Assembly (NCBI GenBank): GCA_022865365.1
Contig: JALHSW010000262.1
Span: 1-6,560 of the forward strand
DNA length: 6,560 bases
Source of the DNA: Acidimicrobiia bacterium
Lineage (GTDB): Bacteria > Actinomycetota > Acidimicrobiia > IMCC26256 > PALSA-555
Direction of reading: 5' to 3'
Part shown: positions 1 to 5,763 of the stretch, one piece after another
How positions within the stretch are numbered: the stretch's first letter is position 1
How the letters are laid out: every line of letters starts with the position of its first letter
The notes under the pieces: generated by a model
What the model was told of the DNA's origin: nothing
The model's database searches: none
What the model saw: only the letters and a program-made list of their open reading frames with translations
Program-made: the position numbers and the translations under genes

Positions 1-277
1 CCCAGACCCTGGTGTCGGCGACCCGGGGGGCGAGCAGCGTCACGCCACCCCCACAGAGCCGCCCGGCTTCGCCGAGCAGCTCGATCAGCTCCTTCGCATC
101 CCGAGCACCGACACGCCCCGGGTCCAACTCACGCACGAACCCACGCACCACCCCCACCGCGTCGCGCAGAGCACCGAAGCCCACACCACTGCTGATGCCG
201 TTCCCGTGCTGTGATGCTCGAGGCGAGCTCGTCGTGGCCACGCGCAACTCCCGTCGGACTGGCTCACCCCGCGCCAT
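1..277 (-). CDS. DUF222 domain / HNH endonuclease family protein, N-terminal fragment (partial)
   Basis: Read leftward from ATG at 277-275, the frame stays open to the window edge for 92 codons. It holds segments such as FGALRDAVGVVRGFVREL, ARDAKELIELLGEAGRLC and VTLLAPRVADTRVW. The helical pattern (D-A-x-E-L-I-E-L-x-x-E-A-x-R-L followed by L-x-A-x-R-V-A-x-T-x-x-W) is what I know from the start of DUF222 proteins, the actinobacterial REP13E12-like family that usually ends in an HNH nuclease domain. The HNH part would lie left of the window and cannot be seen, so nuclease activity is inferred. Start choice is open: ATG 277 has no Shine-Dalgarno, whereas GTG at 241-239 in the same frame has GGGAG six bases upstream (248-252). 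The residues between the two starts are not family-conserved. An SOS-box promoter lies behind it, so damage-inducible expression is likely. These genes are multicopy and mobile-like in many actinobacterial genomes. Confidence 0.75.
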   Translation of the reverse strand, partial: MARGEPVRRELRVATTSSPRASQHGNGISSGVGFGALRDAVGVVRGFVRELDPGRVGARDAKELIELLGEAGRLCGGGVTLLAPRVADTRVW

Positions 278-358
278 GAGAAAGCGACACACAAAAGCGA
301 GCGACACGAACGGCGGAAGGGAGGAGAGGGGGCTTCCACGACCCCGGCCAACAACCCC

Positions 359-387
359 ACCCTACACGAACATACGTTCGCTGTCAA
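359..387 (-). promoter_or_regulatory. Minus-strand promoter of the DUF222 gene
   Basis: On the minus strand a perfect -35 box TTGACA (387-382) is followed by exactly 17 bases and then a -10 box TAGGGT (364-359), which fits the TAnnnT pattern of actinobacterial housekeeping promoters. Transcription would begin near 352, giving a leader of about 75 bases to ATG 277 or about 110 bases to GTG 241. This is the clearest promoter in the window. It faces the DUF222 gene and has a LexA-type operator inside the spacer. The leader is pyrimidine-rich, including CCTCTCCTCCC. Confidence 0.75.
367..380. promoter_or_regulatory. LexA operator (SOS box)
   Basis: The 14-mer CGAACATACGTTCG has two perfect 5-base arms, CGAAC and GTTCG, around a 4-base centre. 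It matches the consensus CGAACRNRYGTTYG known for LexA sites of Gram-positive bacteria and actinobacteria at every position. It sits entirely within the -35/-10 spacer of the promoter at 359-387, where bound LexA would block RNA polymerase. Members of the DUF222/REP13E12 family carry SOS boxes in mycobacteria, so sequence, position and downstream gene all agree. It could also affect the divergent antitoxin remnant starting at 450. The lexA gene itself is not in the window. Confidence 0.8.
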
Positions 388-449
388 GTCACCCGACCAA
401 CCCAGGCGATCGAGCCGGAGACGCTCGTGAGACCGGGCGATCGGGCACC

Positions 450-691
450 ATGGCGAAGGCGATGGGCGAGCCCTGGGATGTCGCGGTTGACCGCCACGGC
501 TCATCACGCCGAAGGAAGCCCGGGCCATCGGCATCAACCCGGCGGAACTCGTGCGGCTCGCGCATCGGGGCCGGCTCGGGCGGGCCGCCGCTGGCGCTTC
601 TCACGTGCCTCAGGTCCCAGTCGAACCACTCGATGCGTACATGCTCGCCTCGTTGAGGCCTGCCGGCCGTGGCGTACTGAGCCACGAGGCC
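450..691 (+). pseudogene. AbiEi-family type IV antitoxin, frameshifted and truncated remnant
   Basis: From ATG 450 the first frame reads MAKAMGEPWDVAVDRHG and then loses the family pattern. From base 503, in the frame two bases further on, it continues ITPKEARAIGINPAELVRLA, HRGRLGRAAAG, VPQVPVEPLDAYMLASL and RPAGRGVLSHE. Joined together these give the N-terminal winged helix-turn-helix of AbiEi antitoxins (domain pattern: D-x-x-G-x-I-T/x-x-E-A-R-x-x-G-I-x-x-x-x-L-x-R-L-x-x-x-G-R-L-x-R) and the beginning of the next domain (rGVLSHE). The break is best explained by loss of one base of a codon at 501-502, just after the glycine codon at 498-500. Resemblance stops after base ~691; intact relatives are about 180-200 residues, so more than half is missing. 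No AbiEii nucleotidyltransferase toxin gene follows; an aldo/keto reductase starts 63 bases later in the same frame. A non-functional relic is the likely reading; a sequencing error could explain the frameshift but not the missing C-terminus. Confidence 0.72.
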
Positions 692-741
692 ACCGCTGTC
701 GACGTGGAGACCTGCCTCGGCTTCGCGGTCGCGCCTGGCGC

Positions 742-747
742 TACGGT
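742..747 (+). promoter_or_regulatory. Possible -10 box for leaderless aldo/keto reductase transcript
   Basis: TACGGT fits the TAnnnT -10 pattern and ends seven bases before the A of ATG 755, the spacing expected if transcription starts at the start codon itself. The gene has no Shine-Dalgarno sequence, which fits a leaderless message, common in actinobacteria. No good -35 box is seen near 719-724, and a hexamer this loose occurs often by chance. Confidence 0.3.
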
Positions 748-754
748 GCTCGGC

Positions 755-1732
755 ATGGAGACTGTGAACCTGGGTGCCACCGGGCTTCGCGTGTCGCGTG
801 TCTGCCTCGGGATGATGAGCTACGGGAACGACAGCGACCGACCGTGGGTGCTCGACGAGGACGCAGCCGAGCCGATCGTGCGGGCCGCCGTCGAAGCCGG
901 CATCTACTTCTTCGACACCGCCAACGTGTACTCGGACGGGGCGAGCGAGGTCGCGACCGGCCAACTGGTGAAGAAGTTCCTGAGCCGCGACGAGGCAGTG
1001 ATCGCCACCAAGGTGTTCATGCCGGTGACGCCGGGACCCAATGGTGGGGGTCTTTCGCGCAAGCACATCCTCTCGGCGATCGACGCGTCACTCGAGCGAC
1101 TCGCCCTCGACTACGTCGACCTCTACCAGATCCACCGCTACGACCCGAACACGCCGATCGAGGAGACGATGGGCGCCCTCGACGAGGTCGTGCGAGCAGG
1201 GAAGGCCCGCTACATCGGTGCGAGCAGCATGCACGCGTGGCAGTTCGCCAAGGCCCAACACGCAGCCGAACGGGCTGGTGGCGCCCGGTTCGTCTCGATG
1301 CAGAACCACTACAACCTCCTGTACCGCGAAGAGGAGCGCGAGATGATCCCCCAGTGCATCGACCAGGGTGTCGGCGTGATCCCTTGGAGCCCGCTGGCGC
1401 GTGGGGTGCTGGCAGGAAACCGCACTCGATCGGGCGAGAAGCGCACCACCCGTTCGAACACGGATGCGTTCACCGACTTCCTCTACAGCGAGCCGACCGA
1501 CTTCGACGTCGTCGAGCGCGTCGCCGACGTTGCCGCCGAGCGGGACGTGTCACCGGCCCAGGTCGCGCTGGCCTGGCTCCTGTACCGTCGGGGCGTGACG
1601 GCCCCGATCGTCGGGGCGACGAAGCCGGAGCACCTCCACGACGCGGTCGCCGCCGAGCAGCTCGCCTTGAGCGACGCCGAGATCGCCCGGCTCGAGGAGC
1701 CGTACGTCGCGCACCCGGTGCTCGGGCACTGA
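755..1732 (+). CDS. Aldo/keto reductase, YajO-like
   Basis: A 325-residue NADP(H)-dependent oxidoreductase with the AKR (beta/alpha)8 barrel. It starts METVNLGATGLRVSRVCLGM, the usual family N-terminus. The catalytic tetrad is present: Asp54 and Tyr59 in FFDTANVYSDG, Lys86 in IATKVF, His127 in YQIHRYD. Cofactor-side segments are WSPLARGVL (211-219) and VGATKPEHLHDAV (286-298). The stretches ARYIGASSMHAWQF and SMQNHYNLLYREEEREMIP closely resemble Escherichia coli YajO, which is almost the same length, and AKR9-type reductases. The true substrate cannot be read from sequence. ATG 755 is chosen because the family match begins there. The same frame is open upstream to base 491 with a GTG at 551, but that extension encodes the decayed antitoxin, not reductase. 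There is no Shine-Dalgarno, so translation may be leaderless. It is probably monocistronic: 119 bases separate it from the next gene and no partner is recognisable. Confidence 0.92.
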   Translation: METVNLGATGLRVSRVCLGMMSYGNDSDRPWVLDEDAAEPIVRAAVEAGIYFFDTANVYSDGASEVATGQLVKKFLSRDEAVIATKVFMPVTPGPNGGGLSRKHILSAIDASLERLALDYVDLYQIHRYDPNTPIEETMGALDEVVRAGKARYIGASSMHAWQFAKAQHAAERAGGARFVSMQNHYNLLYREEEREMIPQCIDQGVGVIPWSPLARGVLAGNRTRSGEKRTTRSNTDAFTDFLYSEPTDFDVVERVADVAAERDVSPAQVALAWLLYRRGVTAPIVGATKPEHLHDAVAAEQLALSDAEIARLEEPYVAHPVLGH

Positions 1733-1851
1733 CCGGGCACAGTCCCCGGGTCCCCGTCGCACGACCTCGTCGAAGGATGCTCGAATCGCCATAGACCTCG
1801 CGGAGGCCGCCTGAGGGTTCCGCAACCGAGCCTGCTCTTGGGCCTTACGTC

Positions 1852-3924
1852 ATGCCCACGAGTCGAGGTCGCGAAAAGGCCTCAATCCGGCCCACCGGTG
1901 CGTCGATCCATCCGGCAATGGCAGATGCACCGATCTCCTGGCGTCCGGACGACCATCGCACCGAATTGGCACCGGTGCATCAGGGACGCGCCGCGTCGGG
2001 GTTCTGGTGGCGCCACCCGCATTTGGTGCAGGTTGCGGCCGCCGCCGCCCTCATGTGGGGCGCCGGCTACCTGACCTGGCGCGCCGGGTGGAGCGGCGCG
2101 GGCGTTCCCGCCTGGCTGTTCTGGCCGTTGCTGGGCGCCGAAGCCTTTGGCTGGGTCAGCCTGGCATCGTACGCGTGGCTCGCGTGGCACAACTCGAATG
2201 CGTTGGACCACGCACCGGCGGCACCGGCGAACCCACCCATCGTCGACATCTTCGTGACCACCTACGACGAGGCAGTCGAGGTGGTCGAGCCCACCCTCGT
2301 GGGCTGCGCGGCGATCCGGGAGCCGCACATCACGTACCTGCTCGACGATGGGCGACGAGAGGAGCAGCGCGAGCTCGCGGCTCGGTACGGGGCGCGGTAC
2401 GTGACCCGTCCCGACAACTCGCACGCCAAGGCCGGCAACATCAATCACGCGCTCGCGGTCACCAGTGGGGAACTGATCCTCATGCTTGACGCTGACCACG
2501 TCCCGATGCCGAACATCCTCAGCGTGACGCTCGGGTACTTCCACGATCCCGCGGTGGCACTGGTGCAGACACCGCACGAGTTCTCGAACCAGGACTCGGT
2601 CCAGCATCGCGGTGTGCGCCGTCACGAGCAAAGCGTGTTCTACGACGTGATCGCGCCCAACAAGGACCGCAACAACGCGATGTTCTGGTGCGGGTCGGCC
2701 ACGTTGATCCGGCGGATCGCGCTCCTCGATGTCGGCGGCGTGCTGACGTCCACAGTCGCCGAGGACTTCCACACGACGATTGCCATGCACGCGGCCGGGT
2801 GGCGGACCCGCTACCACTCCCAGCCGGTCGTGCAGGGTCGCGCACCCCACGACCTCGCCGCGTTCCTGTTGCAACGAGCACGCTGGGCCCGCGGGAACCT
2901 CGGTGTGTTCCGCACCCGGGAGAACCCGTTCTGGTGCCGTGGGCTGAGGCTCCGCCAACGGCTCAGCTACCTCGCATCGCTGCTCCACTACTTCAGCGCG
3001 TTCCAGCGACTCACCCTGCTCGGGGTCCTGGTGACAGTGCTCGTGAGCGGTCTGCTCCCGATGCACGCGAACGTGCTGACGCTCGCGGTTCTGTGGGTAC
3101 CGTGGACGATCCTTGCGTTCACGACGACGCTCGCGCTCGGGCGCGGCACGCTCTCGAAGTTCGACTCCACCCGTTTCGGCCTCATGACCATGGGCGTGCA
3201 ACTCCGAGGCGTGCTCGCGTTGCTCTGGCCGCGAGCCGGGCGCTTCAAGGTCACGCCCAAGGAGGGCATCGACGAGGGGGGCTTGGCCGTACTCGCGATG
3301 CTGCCGCTGCTCACCGTGGGCCTGGTCGCGGTGGCGGGCGCCACGCTCGCTCGAGTCCTCACCGTCGCCGGCGTCATGAGCCTGCCGGCGCTGTCGGGAC
3401 TCGCACTCGGTGTCATGGTGGCGCTCGCGACGTGGGAGCTGTGCTGCTTCCTGATGGTGCTCGTGCCACTGACCAGACGGCGACAGCTCCGCCGCCGGTA
3501 CCGCCTGCCGGTGCACGGCAGGGCTCGAGTCGGCGGCCGGTCGACCACGCTCCAGGTACTCGACATCAACACCCACGGACTCGCACTTGGGACACCGATC
3601 GCCATCCAGCCGGGCACGCGGCTGCAACTCCTCACACGCCTGCCCGACGCGGCCGACACCATGCACGACGTGACCCTGCCGGTGGTCGTGCAATCCTGTC
3701 GAACGCTCGAGCACGACGACGACAGCCCTTCCGATGTGCAGTTCCACGTGGGTACGAGCCTCGAAAAGCTCAGCGCCGACGATCGGCGCTGGCTCCTCGA
3801 GTACTGCGCTGTCGTCCATCCGGCTCGCGCCCTCGGCACCGACCACCAGCGCGTCGTCACCGAGGTCACCGCCGAGGTCGCCACCGACACAACCTCCGAC
3901 GCCTCGATGGCGGGAAGTGCGTGA
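1852..3924 (+). CDS. BcsA-like membrane glycosyltransferase (GT2) with C-terminal PilZ domain
   Basis: A 690-residue processive family 2 glycosyltransferase of the cellulose-synthase type, expected in the cytoplasmic membrane and using a UDP-sugar donor. Two membrane segments (about 58-78 and 86-112) precede the catalytic domain, which keeps the hallmark residues: Asp139 (TTYDE), Asp165-Asp166 (LLDDG), Asp213-x-Asp215 (MLDADH), Glu304-Asp305 (VAEDFHT) and the product-site QRARW (341-345). About four further membrane segments lie at 385-405, 408-428, 477-499 and 511-540. FKVTPK (465-470) matches the gating loop FxVTxK of BcsA. The PilZ domain (about 543-655) has the arginine cluster RRRQLRRRYR (542-551) with RxxxR spacing and DINTHG (571-576) where D/NxSxxG is expected. 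c-di-GMP control of polysaccharide export is therefore likely, but the polymer is unknown, and no bcsB, bcsZ or glxA-like gene is visible. The start is uncertain: neither ATG 1852 nor ATG 1918 (MADAPISW) has a Shine-Dalgarno. Confidence 0.9.
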   Translation: MPTSRGREKASIRPTGASIHPAMADAPISWRPDDHRTELAPVHQGRAASGFWWRHPHLVQVAAAAALMWGAGYLTWRAGWSGAGVPAWLFWPLLGAEAFGWVSLASYAWLAWHNSNALDHAPAAPANPPIVDIFVTTYDEAVEVVEPTLVGCAAIREPHITYLLDDGRREEQRELAARYGARYVTRPDNSHAKAGNINHALAVTSGELILMLDADHVPMPNILSVTLGYFHDPAVALVQTPHEFSNQDSVQHRGVRRHEQSVFYDVIAPNKDRNNAMFWCGSATLIRRIALLDVGGVLTSTVAEDFHTTIAMHAAGWRTRYHSQPVVQGRAPHDLAAFLLQRARWARGNLGVFRTRENPFWCRGLRLRQRLSYLASLLHYFSAFQRLTLLGVLVTVLVSGLLPMHANVLTLAVLWVPWTILAFTTTLALGRGTLSKFDSTRFGLMTMGVQLRGVLALLWPRAGRFKVTPKEGIDEGGLAVLAMLPLLTVGLVAVAGATLARVLTVAGVMSLPALSGLALGVMVALATWELCCFLMVLVPLTRRRQLRRRYRLPVHGRARVGGRSTTLQVLDINTHGLALGTPIAIQPGTRLQLLTRLPDAADTMHDVTLPVVVQSCRTLEHDDDSPSDVQFHVGTSLEKLSADDRRWLLEYCAVVHPARALGTDHQRVVTEVTAEVATDTTSDASMAGSA

Positions 3925-3927
3925 TCA
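3922..3927. other. Back-to-back convergent stop codons (TGATCA)
   Basis: The plus-strand TGA of the glycosyltransferase gene (3922-3924) is followed immediately by TCA (3925-3927), the TGA of recD on the minus strand. The two genes converge with no base between them and form the palindrome TGATCA. There is no room for a dedicated terminator, so any transcription stop must lie inside the opposite coding sequence or depend on Rho. Confidence 0.9.
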
Positions 3928-5763
3928 CTGAACGGCTGATCGGGGCCAGAGCTTCGGGCCGAGACCTGACGCTCTGGCGACCGGGCGAGTGATCGCGGCG
4001 CGCAGCGATGCCGCAGTGGCCACCAACGTCACCTGTTCCTTCGCGCGAGTGACTGCGGTATAGAGGAGCTCGCGGGTCAGGATCGGCGACGGGGCCGGCG
4101 GGAGCGTGACGATCACCCGCCGGAACTCCGAGCCCTGGCTCTTGTGGATCGTCATCGCCCACCAGGTCTCGATGTCCCCGAGCTGCGACATCGCGAGCTC
4201 GCGGGTGCCGCTCGGGTCGGGGAAGGCCACGACGGGTTGGTCGGGGCCGGCGACGACGAGCCCGACGTCACCGTTGAACAGCCGGTTGAGGTAGTCGTTG
4301 CTCGTGACGATGACGGGTCGCCCGACGTACCAGCGTCGACCGATTCCGCCATCGGGCATTGCCCGCGCCGCGAGGGCTTCGATGCGATCGCTCCATCGGT
4401 AGACCCCGAGCGCGCCGAGCCGGGTTGCGCACAGCACCTTGAGGTCGGATGCGGCGTGCAGACCCGATTCCGCGTCGCCGGCGTGCGCCGCACGGACCAC
4501 TTCGACGGCGCCGACCGCCGCCTCCTCCTGGAGGCGATCGATGCCGGCTTCGTCATCACCGTCGACCCAGGTCAGCTCGCCGGTCTGGTTGTTGTCGAGC
4601 AGGTCGAGCGCGCGGTCGGCATCGCCGGCCCGGATGGCATCGGCGAGCGCGGCAATGGCCGAGTCGACACCGAACCGGTGGACCCGCTCGAGCATCACGA
4701 TGTCGGCCGCGAGTGGCCCGTCGGGCCGGGGCGTTGTCGCAGTGCCGACGATCTCACCCAGCACGGCGCCCGCCTCGACACTCGCGAGCTGGAACGGGTC
4801 GCCGACCAGCACCAGCGTCGCGTCGGGACGTACGGCGTCGAGCAGGCGGGCCATCAGCCCGAGCGCCACCATCGACGTCTCGTCGACCACGACCATGTCG
4901 TGCGGAAGCGGGTTGGAGCGGTCGTGACGGAACCTCCCACCGCCGCTCGCGCCCAGCAGTCGGTGCAGCGTCGTCGCCTCGGCGGCACGCAGGGCACCAG
5001 CAATATCGTCGGTCAGGCCCGCCACCTCAACCTCGGCGTGCACGGCCTCGGTCATACGCGCCGATGCCTTGCCGGTGGGCGCGGCGAGCGCCACCTCGAG
5101 GGCCTGCCCCCCTTCGAACGCGATCCGGTACGCGGCGGCGAGCAGCCGGGCGACCGTGCGTGTCTTGCCGGTTCCCGGTCCGCCGGCGACCACGGTGAGC
5201 CGGCGGGTCAACGCTCGCTCGACCGCATCGCGCTGACGATCGGGTGACAACGGATCGTCGGGTCCGAAGAGCTCGTCGAGGATCGCGTCGACGGCAGGGG
5301 ACGCAACGGTGAAGCCGTCGACCGTGCCCGCGCGACCCAGCAGGTCATCTGCGACGCGCTGCTCGAAGCGCCAGTAGCGCTCGAGGTACAGGCGGGTGCC
5401 ATCCCAGACGAGCGGCAGGGTCACGTCGCCCGGCGGGTCGGCGGGGGCGCATACGGCGGGGCTCGCCGACAGGCGTGCGCGCCAACGCGCCGGATCGGGC
5501 CAGGGCAGCGAGTCGATTGCCGGGATGTGCGCGTCGTCGACGACGATGGAACCGGCGACGTCCGCGGGCACCACGCAGATGTGGCCGAAGCGCGGGGCGC
5601 GCGCGGCAAGGGCCGCGCCGAGCAGCACCACGGGTTCGATCCCACCGACGGCGCGGGCGATCGCGTCGGCGACGTGAACGGCCGACGCGTCGAGCGCGCC
5701 CGCATCGACGAACGGCCCGAGCACTGCGGTGTCGTCCCGGAGGAGCGGAGCCGAGGCGCTCAC
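3925..5763 (-). CDS. recD: Exodeoxyribonuclease V alpha subunit, RecD helicase
   Basis: A 612-residue superfamily 1B 5'-3' DNA helicase, close to the length of Escherichia coli RecD, acting as the fast motor of RecBCD at double-strand breaks. Residues 1-150 form the variable N-terminal domain that contacts RecB/RecC. Helicase motifs follow in order: Walker A GGPGTGKT (194-201), PTGKASARM (229-237), Walker B VVVDETSM (291-298, Asp294-Glu295), LVGDPFQLASVEAG (319-332), LERVHRFG (358-365), TIHKSQGSEF (538-547) and the arginine motif LLYTAVTRAKEQ (566-577). The sequence ends RPVARASGLGPKLW plus a short tail, as in other RecD proteins. The start is GTG 5763-5761, supported by a GAGGT ribosome site and a four-base GTGA overlap with the recB stop. 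The frame is open further upstream, but that is only a shadow over the recB tail. Translation is probably coupled to recB. All catalytic motifs are intact. Confidence 0.95.
   Translation of the reverse strand: MSASAPLLRDDTAVLGPFVDAGALDASAVHVADAIARAVGGIEPVVLLGAALAARAPRFGHICVVPADVAGSIVVDDAHIPAIDSLPWPDPARWRARLSASPAVCAPADPPGDVTLPLVWDGTRLYLERYWRFEQRVADDLLGRAGTVDGFTVASPAVDAILDELFGPDDPLSPDRQRDAVERALTRRLTVVAGGPGTGKTRTVARLLAAAYRIAFEGGQALEVALAAPTGKASARMTEAVHAEVEVAGLTDDIAGALRAAEATTLHRLLGASGGGRFRHDRSNPLPHDMVVVDETSMVALGLMARLLDAVRPDATLVLVGDPFQLASVEAGAVLGEIVGTATTPRPDGPLAADIVMLERVHRFGVDSAIAALADAIRAGDADRALDLLDNNQTGELTWVDGDDEAGIDRLQEEAAVGAVEVVRAAHAGDAESGLHAASDLKVLCATRLGALGVYRWSDRIEALAARAMPDGGIGRRWYVGRPVIVTSNDYLNRLFNGDVGLVVAGPDQPVVAFPDPSGTRELAMSQLGDIETWWAMTIHKSQGSEFRRVIVTLPPAPSPILTRELLYTAVTRAKEQVTLVATAASLRAAITRPVARASGLGPKLWPRSAVQ

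Noticed and set aside
315..337. GGAAG/CTTCC hairpin and CTCCC tract in the DUF222 leader that could pair with GGGAG at 248-252
   Set aside because: Only five base pairs in each case, in a very GC-rich leader; not enough to claim a regulatory structure.
12..656. 214-codon plus-strand frame at the left edge
   Set aside because: It is antisense to the DUF222 start and Ser/Arg/Pro-rich. Only the part from 450 to about 500 carries a family pattern, and that is assigned to the antitoxin remnant.
427..1794. 455-codon plus-strand frame overlapping the reductase
   Set aside because: Arg- and Pro-rich low-complexity translation with no motifs; the reductase frame carries all AKR motifs, so this is a shadow.
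1730..1830. Imperfect GC-rich inverted repeats after the reductase (around 1731-1752 and 1800-1823) as terminators
   Set aside because: Stems are short or bulged and none is followed by a T-run; such pairings are common by chance at this GC content. I see nothing definite in the 119-base gap.
1882..3846. 654-codon open frame on the minus strand
   Set aside because: It is antisense to the well-supported glycosyltransferase. Its protein is rich in Arg, Glu, His and Gly with no recognisable domain, as expected from the shadow frame of a high-GC gene.
3855..3890. Small GAGGTC-type repetition at the glycosyltransferase C-terminus
   Set aside because: It encodes a loosely repetitive VTEVTAEVATD tail, short and imperfect, and is not a genomic repeat element.
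4144..5247. 367-codon plus-strand frame across recD
   Set aside because: Antisense shadow of the RecD helicase core with no recognisable domain.
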